Shown in pieces: positions 15,197 to 21,938 of a stretch of DNA of 22,279 nt. The notes under the pieces are model-generated. The model saw only the letters and a program-made list of their open reading frames with translations. It was not told the origin of the DNA and did no database searches. Within the stretch, counting starts at the first letter, position 1; each line of letters opens with the position of its first letter. The stretch is from assembly GCA_023415375.1 (NCBI GenBank), contig JAEZKW010000071.1, positions 1 to 22,279 of the forward strand. The letters are read 5' to 3'. A program made the translations under genes and the position numbers. This stretch comes from Bacillota bacterium (lineage in GTDB: Bacteria; Bacillota; UBA4882; UBA8346).

Positions 15197-15406
15197 AAAT
15201 CCCCCGAGCCATTCAGGAAATTCCCCAAATCATCCGGAAAGCCTCCCAAGCCGTTCGAGGAATCTCTTAAGTCATTCGGGAAATTACCCAAGTCGTTCGG
15301 GAAATCTCCTAAGTCATTCGGGAAATTACCCAAGTCGTTTGGGAAATCTCCTAAGTCGTTCGGGAAATCTCCTAAGTCATTTGGGAAATTACCCAAGTCG
15401 TTCGGG
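15197..15406. repeat. Ten-unit 21-bp tandem repeat
   Basis: Ten contiguous 21-base units of the form AAATCTCCTAAGTCATTCGGG, in two alternating types (AAATCTCCTAAG... and AAATTACCCAAG...). Units are nearly identical near 15406 and progressively diverged toward 15197, as expected if the array grows at one end. On the minus strand the repeat encodes a seven-residue period (FPNDLGN/FPNDLGD) within a 104-codon open frame at 15139-15453 (minus). The plus strand is also open (GKSPKSF), because a 21-base unit keeps all frames free. The minus frame has no ribosome binding site, so I call it a DNA repeat rather than a gene. Confidence 0.85.
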
Positions 15407-15453
15407 AAAAAATGGTTTTGGAATAAAGACAGTAGTCTTTTGTTCGAAGTCAT

Positions 15454-15752
15454 CGACTACCGGAATAAAACCGGAGGTCATTGAAAGAATTTCGTGTATT
15501 TCGTGATTTCCGTGGCTCATAAAAGATTTTAGGTATTTAAAAGAATAACCAACCACGAAAGGCACCCTTTAATCAATCATAATATTTTAGCCCGGAATAT
15601 CAAAATATTAATGTTAGAACAAAATGTTCTAAAACCGATTAGCAGATTTACAGAAACAAAAAAAGCTTTCCCGGGACGATTAGGGGAAAGCTGTAAAAAT
15701 TAATGGTAGAAGTTTTAAATAAACTATATATTTCTTCCATACCAATTCCATG
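15454..15752. other. Intergenic stretch with CGTG-rich repeats
   Basis: No gene seen. It holds a short inverted repeat CCGG-TTTTATT-CCGG near 15460-15474 and a simple CGTG-rich segment (TTTCGTGTATTTCGTG, 15489-15504) with an inverted counterpart CCACGAAAGG near 15554. Such CGTG/CACG motifs recur in many bacterial intergenic regions; I assign no function. The terminator of the small gene that follows on the minus strand lies at 15659-15692. Confidence 0.35.
15659..15692 (-). terminator. Intrinsic terminator of the 55-aa gene
   Basis: On the minus strand AGCTTTCCC pairs with GGGAAAGCT (9 bp; arms 15684-15692 and 15664-15672) and is followed directly by TTTTTTG. It lies about 60 bases beyond the small gene's stop. 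Confidence 0.75.
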
Positions 15753-15920
15753 TCATTCAGGAAAAATAATTTTTCCTACATTTTTTTCCATCAAATCATG
15801 AATGGCATCATCACTGGTATGCCCATATCCAACAAATTCTTTACCTTGGCGATAAGCTATTGCCCTCCAAGTTTGTTTACCATGTACTTCAACCTTTGAT
15901 AAGTCTAATTTCAAGTCCAT
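15753..15920 (-). CDS. Small protein, 55 residues, HicB-like fold suggested
   Basis: A small gene with every mark of translation: ATG 15920, GGAG 9 bases upstream, a TGA at 15755-15753 and an intrinsic terminator behind it. The product (begins MDLKLDLSKVEVHG, ends NVGKIIFPE) has a central strand-strand-helix pattern, AIAYRQGKEFVGYGHTSDDAIHDLMEK in outline. This resembles the N-terminal half of HicB/DUF1902 antitoxins, in which GxTxDEAixxL starts the first helix. It is too short for a full HicB with DNA-binding domain and no HicA toxin is adjacent. I cannot name a function; the fold resemblance is tentative. Confidence 0.7.
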   Translation of the reverse strand: MDLKLDLSKVEVHGKQTWRAIAYRQGKEFVGYGHTSDDAIHDLMEKNVGKIIFPE

Positions 15921-16050
15921 TCGATTTCACTCCATATTTCAGTTTATATTTTAATTCCACCTTTTACTGGCATTTCCCTGCTTAATTATACTTTTTATTG
16001 TATCACTTTCAAAATATGAGTTTGTCAATTTGGAATATCCCGTATAAATA

Positions 16051-16085
16051 AAAAACCGCTGTAGAAACCCTACAGCGGCTTTTTA
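16051..16085. terminator. Intrinsic terminator downstream of the glucan phosphorylase
   Basis: CCGCTGTAG (16056-16064) pairs with CTACAGCGG (16070-16078) around a 5-base loop, with A-runs on one side and T-runs on the other. On the minus strand it ends TTTTTTATT, right after the phosphorylase gene. Confidence 0.85.
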
Positions 16086-16134
16086 AGCGGTTAAAATGAA
16101 TTTGAATGAATTAATTAAATATAAAACCAGTGAA

Positions 16135-17754
16135 TTACCTACAAATATACATCTTTTGATAATAATCATCCAGCATCCGTTTAACGGCAAAAGTCTCGCG
16201 TGTATTATTGATACTCTCACGCATCATCTGAAGCCATTTTCCCCGGTCATCATAATAGGTGGGGATTACTTCCTCTTGTAAGACCCGGTAAAGTGCACCC
16301 AGATCATGTTCATCCTGATCAAACTCGGAGTGACTTTCAAATCCATCCCCAAACTGCCATCCGTTGACTCCATGCCTACATGCCTCAGGCCACCAGCCAT
16401 CCAGAATGCTCAAATTAAGGGCCCCATTCATAGCAGCCTTCATCCCTGAAGTACCACTCGCTTCTTTGGGCCGCCGCGGATTGTTCAACCAAACATCTGA
16501 GCCGGTCGTTAGCATTTTTCCAATGGTCATATCGTAGTTTTCCAAGAATACCACAGCGTTTGGATAGCGTTTTGACATGTGCACCAGATTTTCGACGACT
16601 TTTTTACCACCGTCATCGAGGGGATGGGCTTTACCGGAAAAGACAATCTGTAGTTTACCATTCTCCAATAACGGAGATACAATTTCCGGCCTGCTAAAGA
16701 TAAATTCACTCCGCTTATACCCGGCGGCCCGTCTTGAAAATCCAATGAGTAAAATATCCGGATTAAGCTGGGCACCTGTTTTCTCTTTAATGAAGTTAAT
16801 CAGTTTTTGTTTATTTTTCTGATGCTGCTCCCATAAATGTCCTTCTCCAGCGGCAGCCTTCAGCATCTCAGGATCAACCCAAGTTGGTGTATGAATTGCA
16901 TTGGTAATGCCGATAATGGGTGAACAGTTAGAAACATAGGACCACATTTTATTAGCGGTTTGACAATGCAAATCGGCGACTGCATTGGTAATTCTCGATA
17001 AGTGCAAGGCCGCAATTGTCATATTGAAAGGATTTCCGCCAATTTCGATCATTTGTTCCACCGATAAGCCATTATTGGCGCCCATATACATGAGCCTGTC
17101 AAGATCATGGGACTCATTACCTTCTATAATCGGGGTATGTGTCGTGAAAACTATCTGTTCACGGACTGCTGCTACCGCTGTATCATAGTGCAATCCCCAT
17201 TCCAGTTTCTCTCGAATTAATTCGAAGCCAGCAAAGACTGCATGACCTTCGTTAAAATGATACACATCCGCTGAAATACCTAGGGCTCGCAATGCCTTTA
17301 CCCCGCCAATCCCCAAGACCATTTCTTGAGCAATACGCTCTTCGCCAAACCATCCGTATAACTGCCCGGTAATCCAGGCATCCTGATTCTCGGGCAGATC
17401 GGTATCCAACAAGTAAAGCGGAGCATTGCCAAAATTATCGACCAGCCAAACCTTACAAACTACATTCCGTCTCCGGATTGGCACAACAACTTTAATTCCG
17501 GTATCTTTCAAAAAATCATATTGATAATTATGATAACTATCAAACGGTCGGCCATCTTTATCAATCATTTGATCGGTATAACCTTGTTTCCATTTGATAC
17601 CGATACCAACAATCGGGTAGCCATGATCTTTTGCACCCTTAAGGTAATCTCCGGCCAGGATTCCAAGTCCACCAGCATAGGTTCGAAAAGATGCATCAAG
17701 ACCATATTCCATGCAAAAATAAGCCACTTTAGGCAAATTATTTTGGGCTTCCAA
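16135..17754 (-). CDS. glgP: Alpha-glucan phosphorylase (GT35 family, short AgpA-like form)
   Basis: Releases glucose-1-phosphate from the ends of glycogen or maltodextrin. The 539-residue product is the short form lacking the N-terminal DUF3417 domain. It starts with AYFCMEYGL and AGGLGILAGDYLK, contains FTTHTPIIEGNESHD, GFSRRAAGYKRSE, SGKAHPLDDGGK and the PLP-lysine region EASGTSGMKAAMNGALN with K439. The start is TTG 17754 preceded by AGGAGG in a good position (about 7 bases); the sequence context (QNNLPKVAYFCMEYGL) fits the family N-terminus. The gene stands alone with its own terminator. No glycogen synthase or branching enzyme is in the window. Whether the substrate is stored glycogen or imported maltodextrin is open. 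Confidence 0.95.
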   Translation of the reverse strand: MEAQNNLPKVAYFCMEYGLDASFRTYAGGLGILAGDYLKGAKDHGYPIVGIGIKWKQGYTDQMIDKDGRPFDSYHNYQYDFLKDTGIKVVVPIRRRNVVCKVWLVDNFGNAPLYLLDTDLPENQDAWITGQLYGWFGEERIAQEMVLGIGGVKALRALGISADVYHFNEGHAVFAGFELIREKLEWGLHYDTAVAAVREQIVFTTHTPIIEGNESHDLDRLMYMGANNGLSVEQMIEIGGNPFNMTIAALHLSRITNAVADLHCQTANKMWSYVSNCSPIIGITNAIHTPTWVDPEMLKAAAGEGHLWEQHQKNKQKLINFIKEKTGAQLNPDILLIGFSRRAAGYKRSEFIFSRPEIVSPLLENGKLQIVFSGKAHPLDDGGKKVVENLVHMSKRYPNAVVFLENYDMTIGKMLTTGSDVWLNNPRRPKEASGTSGMKAAMNGALNLSILDGWWPEACRHGVNGWQFGDGFESHSEFDQDEHDLGALYRVLQEEVIPTYYDDRGKWLQMMRESINNTRETFAVKRMLDDYYQKMYICR

Positions 17755-18059
17755 AAAACCCCCTCCTTTTATGAAATTATTATAAGCTTCCTAGCAGGTC
17801 TTTTCTATATACAAAAAAAACCACCAATCTGGTAATTGTCACGTACCAGAAATATATGGGAAACGGGTACATCCTACGTCTCTGTTCCAGCCCCTAATTA
17901 TCAACAAAAAACCGCAGTCTCTGAACTACGGTTTTCAAATTTCTGGTTTCTTGGTTTCCTAATGATTTGCCGCAATCTCTGAAGAACCTTTTGTGATTTA
18001 TGCAAAATCCAACCATACTATCCTGGCTTTTAGTATTTGGGAAAACATTTCTTAATGCA
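17755..18059. other. Intergenic stretch with a terminator-like hairpin
   Basis: No gene seen. The only clear structure is an imperfect hairpin at 17908-17935: AAAACCG pairs with CGGTTTT, and AGT with ACT, with one mismatch between. Read on the minus strand it ends TTTTTTG, so it can terminate transcription from the gene at 18060-18713, although it lies about 120 bases past that stop. A related string, CCGCAATCTCTGAAG, recurs at about 17970. Confidence 0.5.
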
Positions 18060-18713
18060 TTACCCTTCTTTCATTTTGGCAAGAGGCAATTTTAGATGAA
18101 AGTTGGTAACTCGAATAATAGCTACATGTTTAAAAAAGGCAAAGTTAGGAAAAAGCTCATGATTTACATCAACCTTCATAATTTCGGCAAATCTTCCTTT
18201 TCCTTTGCCATGGAGGTTAAAATAAAAATTCTTCCCGGTGTAATGTTGAATCATATGTAATGGATGGAAAAACGTCCATAGAGGAAAAGCCCAGCCTTTT
18301 GGGGAAAACTTGATCGTAATATCAATAACGGATACCCCGTTTTGGGTTACTTTTAGAGTATCCAAGCCCTTCCCGTTATTTGTGAACTGAAATGAGGCCC
18401 CTTCTTTTGGTATCCCCCAATTGCTTAATGAATTTTCAAGCCCTTTCTCACCGGAAACAAAATTCCTTGAGATTGTATAAAACTTATGGTGCTGATAGCG
18501 AAGCTTACCGGGTATAAAGAACAATTCTTGATATGGTCCCATGTTGGAAGTTTGGTAATCAGCAAACACAATGGCCCCAACATTTCCATAAAACCCATTT
18601 CGAAATCGCTCAGTCAAAAAGCCATGGTCTAGAATAAACGATTTGGGAAATTTAAATAGCATGACATAACCGTTACCTGTAAAATCCCAGGGCGCTTGAT
18701 TCGCTTCGTTCAT
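18060..18713 (-). CDS. Acetoacetate-decarboxylase-like family protein
   Basis: 217 residues resembling the ADC fold: VMLFKFPKSFI near the N-terminus, SNMGPYQELFFIPG as the conserved GPYxE loop, and LSNWGIPKEGASF corresponding to the W/GxPK loop that carries the Schiff-base lysine in true decarboxylases. Here the second lysine of the usual PKK pair is glutamate, so catalysis as acetoacetate decarboxylase is doubtful; related proteins bind or modify other substrates. No signal peptide or membrane helix is clear. GGAGG lies 7 bases before the ATG. The gene is single, flanked by intergenic DNA. The family call is moderate and no substrate is proposed. Confidence 0.65.
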   Translation of the reverse strand: MNEANQAPWDFTGNGYVMLFKFPKSFILDHGFLTERFRNGFYGNVGAIVFADYQTSNMGPYQELFFIPGKLRYQHHKFYTISRNFVSGEKGLENSLSNWGIPKEGASFQFTNNGKGLDTLKVTQNGVSVIDITIKFSPKGWAFPLWTFFHPLHMIQHYTGKNFYFNLHGKGKGRFAEIMKVDVNHELFPNFAFFKHVAIIRVTNFHLKLPLAKMKEG

Positions 18714-18865
18714 AATGAGCCCTCCAGTCAGTGTGCGCGTTCGAATTTTAATTTATCTCATTAAATCAATGGGGTTCCATATTTATACATTCCAATCCAA
18801 AATCTTATTCATAATTCTTCATTTTTTTGCCATTTCCTGCGTTAAATCAATACGAAAAATAGTAC

Positions 18866-18893
18866 TTGTATTTCCTTTGATTCATGGTATTAT
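18866..18893 (+). promoter_or_regulatory. Candidate promoter of the zinc-ribbon gene with a long leader
   Basis: TTGTAT (18866-18871), 16 bases, then TATTAT (18888-18893). The implied leader is about 110 bases and holds a small hairpin GGCCC-GTA-GGGCT (18979-18991). No known riboswitch class was recognised. The rest of 18714-18865 shows nothing I can interpret. Confidence 0.4.
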
Positions 18894-19008
18894 AAAATTG
18901 TACCTAAACTGAGGATAATAAGGTTTGCAAATTCCGAAATGAATTGCCTCCGAATAGTCCAGGGAAAGGTAAAATATCGGCCCGTAGGGCTAAAAGTGAG
19001 GTTTTTTT

Positions 19009-19311
19009 ATGTTTCAGGATAAAACAAAAACATGCAAAGATTGTGGCCAAGAATTTATTTTTACAGCCAGCGAACAAGAATTTTTTGAATCCAAAGGCTT
19101 TACCAATGAGCCTGGTCGTTGTCCCGCTTGCCGAGCTGCCAAAAAAGCGCAATCCGGTAGAGGAGGCCGTGGCGGTTTTCAAAGTAGAGATCGTCAACTT
19201 TATGATGCAGTTTGTGCAGAATGCGGCAAACCGACTAAAGTTCCTTTTCAACCGAGCGGTGACAAACCAGTTTACTGCCGCGATTGTTTTCAATCAAGAA
19301 GATCATATTAA
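19009..19311 (+). CDS. Double zinc-ribbon protein (zf-trcl plus CxxCx domain)
   Basis: A 100-residue protein with two metal-binding modules. Residues 9-46 hold CKDCGQEF and CPACR (zf-trcl type, with the FTASEQEFFESKGF signature between them). Residues 69-93 hold CAECGKPTKVPFQPSGDKPVYCRDC. Each pair of CxxC motifs should bind one zinc. A basic Gly/Arg linker (SGRGGRGGFQSRDR) and basic tail (QSRRSY) suggest nucleic-acid binding. The family is widespread in diverse bacteria and poorly characterised. GAGG is 7 bases before the ATG and a strong terminator follows, so it is a single-gene unit. The opposite-strand frames through it are shadows. Confidence 0.9.
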   Translation: MFQDKTKTCKDCGQEFIFTASEQEFFESKGFTNEPGRCPACRAAKKAQSGRGGRGGFQSRDRQLYDAVCAECGKPTKVPFQPSGDKPVYCRDCFQSRRSY

Positions 19312-19326
19312 GTTTTAAGTTAATCA

Positions 19327-19354
19327 ATGCCACCTGAAAAGGTGGCATTTTTTA
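19327..19354 (+). terminator. Intrinsic terminator of the zinc-ribbon gene
   Basis: ATGCCACCT pairs with AGGTGGCAT (9 bp) around GAAA, followed by TTTTTAT. It lies 16 bases past the stop. Confidence 0.9.
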
Positions 19355-19469
19355 TATCCATTCAAATTAAAAAGGATCTTGTATGGAATCCTCTATCTAA
19401 TATGATTTTTCCCTCTGTGCCTCCGTGTCGAATTGTTTTTGGCAGCCTGGCCATAATCCCGGCGAATCG

Positions 19470-20042
19470 TTACTTTTTCCCGCGTTTTTTAACAGAAAAA
19501 CCAAAGCTGCCGACGGTCTCTGCCAGAGTCCGATAGTGACCATGAACATAACTTATTAAATCAGCTTTCCCTAAATTTAACCGGCCATTATGGTCGATTA
19601 ACCCCTCTTCTACCTGAATCCCTGTCACTCTCGCCAAAAAAAGGTGGTGAGAACCTAAATCAGTGATTGAACTCACTTTACACTCCAACGCCAGCGGGGC
19701 CTCATCAATAATAGGCGATTTCAGATTCCGGGCCGCAACCGCTGTTAAGCCAGTCGCTTCAAATTTGTCATAATCCTTACCAGAAACTACGCCGCAAAAA
19801 TCAACCGCTCGGACCATATGACGATTTGGTAAATTGATCACAAATTCTCCGCTATCTTTTATGAGGTTATAAGAGTATCTTTCCGGCCTTACAGAAATTG
19901 AAACCATAACCGGATCGGAGGCTACAGTACCAACCCAAGCAATCGTAATAATGTTTTTAACCCCTTGAAGATCCCCACAGCTTACCAATACAACAGGTAC
20001 AGGGTACAGTAACGTCCCCGGTTTCCAAAATAACTTCCCCAT
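19470..20042 (-). CDS. Flavin reductase-like, FMN-binding protein
   Basis: A 190-residue split-barrel flavoprotein of the flavin reductase/DIM6-NTAB-like family. Typical segments are YPVPVVLVSCGD, NIITIAWVGTVASDPVMVSISVRPERYSY (the flavin-binding strand and loop), GEFVINLP, and DFCGVVSGKDYDKFEATGL. It lacks a nitroreductase or rubredoxin domain. AAAGGA lies about 9 bases before the ATG. It probably uses FMN and NAD(P)H; many anaerobes carry several such proteins of unknown physiological partner. Convergent with the zinc-ribbon gene; divergent from the asparagine-synthase remnant across about 180 bases. Confidence 0.9.
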   Translation of the reverse strand: MGKLFWKPGTLLYPVPVVLVSCGDLQGVKNIITIAWVGTVASDPVMVSISVRPERYSYNLIKDSGEFVINLPNRHMVRAVDFCGVVSGKDYDKFEATGLTAVAARNLKSPIIDEAPLALECKVSSITDLGSHHLFLARVTGIQVEEGLIDHNGRLNLGKADLISYVHGHYRTLAETVGSFGFSVKKRGKK

Positions 20043-20223
20043 CCAATATCGTCCTTTATTAAAATTTTAAGTTTCCGTTGTTAATCATACTATTTTATCT
20101 TAAATTAATCCACCCTTATGGGAATTTCGATATTTTCTCCATGAAGTGAATTGTCCGGCTAGAATACAAAGTCTGAAGCATAAAAAGAGGAGGACCATTG
20201 AGAATTATCTAGGAGGAATTTTT

Positions 20224-20520
20224 ATGTGCGGCATTTTTGGCGCTTTTGGAGCTCATGAAAACTTAAGTATGGAAACATCAAAAAGGGCAACCGAGACTTT
20301 ATATCATCGAGGTCCCGATTGTATGCAGTATTGGATTTCTGAAGATTCCCATGTGGGTTTAGGTCACGCCCGGCTTAGCATCAACCATCAAAAAATATCC
20401 GACCTTCTCAACCATTTCAACGAACTTAAAGCTGACGATCGCAAACTGATCGATCCGGGAATCATAATCCTTGCCAGCACTATCGCAATGCAGGAGACTT
20501 TTGGTTTACATGTCTCTTAA
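20224..20520 (+). pseudogene. Chimeric remnant: start of asparagine synthase joined to a probable Ppx/GppA C-terminal piece
   Basis: Residues 1-52 (MCGIFGAFGAHENLS, RATETLYHRGPDC, HVGLGHARLSI) are the N-terminal class II glutamine amidotransferase segment of asparagine synthase, including the catalytic Cys2. AGGAGG lies 7 bases before the ATG. After GHARLSI the sequence leaves that family; the normal continuation IDLSGG is absent. The rest (ISDLLNHFNELKADDRKLI, IIILASTIAMQETFGLHVS) resembles the end of exopolyphosphatases, where RADVILAG and an FGL segment occur, and the same frame continues past the TAA with MIRFQYL, like the family's GIREGIL. So two broken genes seem fused by deletion. The first half is confident; the second is tentative. 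Full asparagine synthase is 500-600 residues. Confidence 0.65.
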
Positions 20521-20666
20521 ATGATCCGTTTTCAGTATCTGCGTCGGCATCATCAATTGTCTTTTATATGGGACTATCTGCTAAAATATTGATTACTTTT
20601 CTACAAATTAATTTTCTGGTCAGTACAATCAAAAAAGAACTTTTCTTCTCTACCGCAGATAAGAAA

Positions 20667-20696
20667 CGGCTCAGGTGATAGGAATCACCTGAGCCG
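20667..20696. terminator. Perfect 12-bp hairpin, probable terminator
   Basis: CGGCTCAGGTGA (20667-20678) pairs exactly with TCACCTGAGCCG (20685-20696) around TAGGAA. The U-run is poor on both strands (CTATGTATTTT plus, TTTCTTA minus), so it may be a weak terminator or a leftover of the deleted gene end. Confidence 0.55.
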
Positions 20697-20751
20697 CTAT
20701 GTATTTTAGAAATTACAGACTCTTATCATTACTGGATTTATAAATAAAAAA

Positions 20752-20773
20752 TGGTGCCGAAGGCGGGATTTGA
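20752..20773. repeat. Distal attachment-site copy (tRNA-Leu 3' end duplicate)
   Basis: An exact 22-base copy of the tRNA-Leu 3' end (CCA, acceptor stem and part of the T-arm on the complementary strand). Identity stops abruptly: CAAT follows here, ACCC in the tRNA. It is too short to be a second tRNA gene. Confidence 0.8.
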
Positions 20774-21097
20774 CAATAGACAAATTACTAAAGATGGTAA
20801 AAGTGGATAAAACCTTATGTATCAATAATTTGGGCCAGTTTTTTGATGTGCTATTTGGTGTTAAAAAATCCAACTAATTTTAACTAATTATGGTCAGTCC
20901 GTTGGCAAATCCGTTAGCAAAAATTGAATAGAAAACCCATTAACACGCCTTATTCCCAAGCGTGCTTTACTGATTTGATGTACATTCACCCGAGAATAAA
21001 ATTGATGATTGGACTGTTCAAAAAAGAACTGGAAAATCTAAAGGATTAATACTCTGAATGTAGAAATTATTATCTGGAATTTAAAGGGAGCAATATT
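20774..21097. other. Non-coding left part of the integrated remnant
   Basis: No gene is supported. A frame ending at 20877 reads DLTIDKLLKMVKVDKTL and then NNLGQFFDVLFGVKKSN; its last part could be the tail of a lost element gene but matches no family I can name. Arm-type repeats lie at 20901-20922. The remainder is AT-rich. Confidence 0.4.
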
Positions 21098-21406
21098 ATG
21101 GACGATAATAAAGTAGCAGTATTACTTGAAGATTTATTATCTAAATTTCAGACGTTTGGCGAAGGTCAAGACGACCTTCGTAATAGAATGGAACGGCTGG
21201 AACAAAAAGTTGACGGTTTGACCGAGAATATGGATGTTGTAAAGCCAACGGTTAAAAGATTGGTTAATGATATGGACGATGTAAAGGTCACTCTTAAAAG
21301 TATGGATAACCGCCTTAATTCTGTGGAAACAAGGCTTGATAATATCGAAGGTGAAATAATTAAAATTAATCCAGAATCAAGGGCAGTCTTGAAACAAGTT
21401 AAATAA
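21098..21406 (+). CDS. Small coiled-coil protein of the integrated remnant
   Basis: 102 residues, almost entirely heptad-patterned helix: KVAVLLEDLLSKFQTF, then RNRMERLEQKVDGLTENMD, VKRLVNDMDDVKVTLKSMD and NRLNSVETRLDNIEGEI. It is acidic, has no cysteine, no signal and no membrane segment. Similar short coiled-coil proteins are common in Firmicutes genomes and have no assigned role. GGGAG lies 9 bases before the ATG and a terminator follows, so it looks like a complete single gene. It is the only intact gene between the two att copies and therefore a survivor of the deleted element. A structural or oligomerising role is as far as the sequence allows. Confidence 0.75.
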   Translation: MDDNKVAVLLEDLLSKFQTFGEGQDDLRNRMERLEQKVDGLTENMDVVKPTVKRLVNDMDDVKVTLKSMDNRLNSVETRLDNIEGEIIKINPESRAVLKQVK

Positions 21407-21430
21407 TACAAGGATAATTTATTACAGACG

Positions 21431-21460
21431 GAGGCGGCTTTTACAAGCTGCCTCGTTTTC
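21431..21460 (+). terminator. Terminator of the coiled-coil gene
   Basis: GAGGCGGCTT pairs with AAGCTGCCTC (10 bp, one G-U) around TTAC, followed by GTTTTCTG, 25 bases after the stop. Confidence 0.75.
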
Positions 21461-21491
21461 TGTAGTATGGATAGTATTTCATCTAAAAAAA

Positions 21492-21614
21492 TTGAAAGAA
21501 GTACGAATTGCCATTACCCAAACTTTATTAAAACCAGGTAGAATACCTAAATTTGGGACACCAAAGAATAATAAAGAAAGCGCCCAAATATTAGGCGCTA
21601 TTTTGGAAGAATAA
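21492..21614 (+). pseudogene. Possible tyrosine-integrase scrap
   Basis: The frame reads LKEVRIAITQTLLKPGRIP then KFGTPKNNKESAQILGAILEE and a TAA. The phrase ITQTLLKPGR-x-PKFGTPK-x-x-x-S resembles the strand-turn-strand of tyrosine integrases before the catalytic arginine (usually FGTPKTxxSxRxI). AQILGAILEE resembles a typical integrase C-terminal tail. The catalytic R, HxxR and Y regions between them are absent. A weak hairpin AGCGCC/GGCGCT (21579-21599) lies within its end. The position next to the tRNA is where integrase genes sit. Too short for certainty. Confidence 0.3.
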
Positions 21615-21663
21615 TATTAGCAATCTATTAGCAAAATCCCAAAAACTATTGAGGATATTAGTT

Positions 21664-21750
21664 TGGTGCCGAAGGCGGGATTTGAACCCGCACGCCCTTG
21701 CGGACACAGCGCCCTGAACGCTGCGCGTCTGCCAGTTCCACCACTTCGGC
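21664..21750 (-). tRNA. tRNA-Leu (anticodon CAG)
   Basis: 87 bases on the minus strand. Acceptor GCCGAAG pairs with CTTCGGC, the anticodon stem CAGCG/CGCTG encloses loop TTCAGGG with anticodon CAG, a long variable arm (class II) follows, and the T-arm is GCGGG-TTCAAAT-CCCGC. CCA is encoded. Its 3' end served as the attachment site of the element at 20752-21685; the integration left the tRNA intact. Confidence 0.96.
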
Positions 21751-21938
21751 ACTGAACGTGTATCATAAATTATAACCTATCTTTGATAAACTGTAAAGGG
21801 GCCAACGAAAGATCATTCCGGTAAATGATCCAATTCCAATCTTTTTGGCAGGATTCTCCTCCCGGTTCACGAATTTAGTAGATTACCAATAACCAATAAC
21901 AAGGAACCAATAACTATTTTTATAGGGGGGTTTTATCC

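Larger units (their letters stand above)
20752..21685. mobile_element. Remnant of an integrative element in tRNA-Leu (about 0.9 kb)
   Basis: A 22-bp perfect direct repeat bounds the region: 20752-20773 and 21664-21685, the latter being the 3' end of tRNA-Leu(CAG), starting TGGTGCCGAAGG. This is the geometry of attL/attR for a tyrosine recombinase using a tRNA 3' end, with the element on the 3' side of the tRNA. Just inside each end are paired arm-type repeats: GTTGGCAAATCCGTTAGCAAAA-like at 20901-20922 and TTAGCAATCTATTAGCAAAA at 21617-21636. Inside are a 102-residue coiled-coil gene and a possible integrase scrap, but no complete integrase, so the element appears to have suffered a large internal deletion. 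Confidence 0.72.

Noticed and set aside
15197..15406. CRISPR array
   Set aside because: The units are contiguous 21-bp repeats with no unique spacers and no cas genes.
15139..15453. 104-codon heptad-repeat protein (FPNDLG) on the minus strand
   Set aside because: No ribosome binding site, and a 21-bp unit keeps frames open on both strands, so an open frame is not evidence of coding. Kept as a DNA repeat with a finding.
18894..19008. Riboswitch in the leader of the zinc-ribbon gene
   Set aside because: Only a small weak hairpin (GGCCC-GTA-GGGCT) is visible and no known class consensus could be matched.
18904..19318. Open frames of 124-129 codons overlapping the zinc-ribbon gene in other frames
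   Set aside because: The zinc-ribbon frame has paired CxxC motifs, a binding site and a terminator; the others are shadows.
19405..19440. CCTCTGTGCCTCCGTG segment as a repeat family
   Set aside because: Seen once in the window; similar simple strings occur in many genomes, so no claim is possible.
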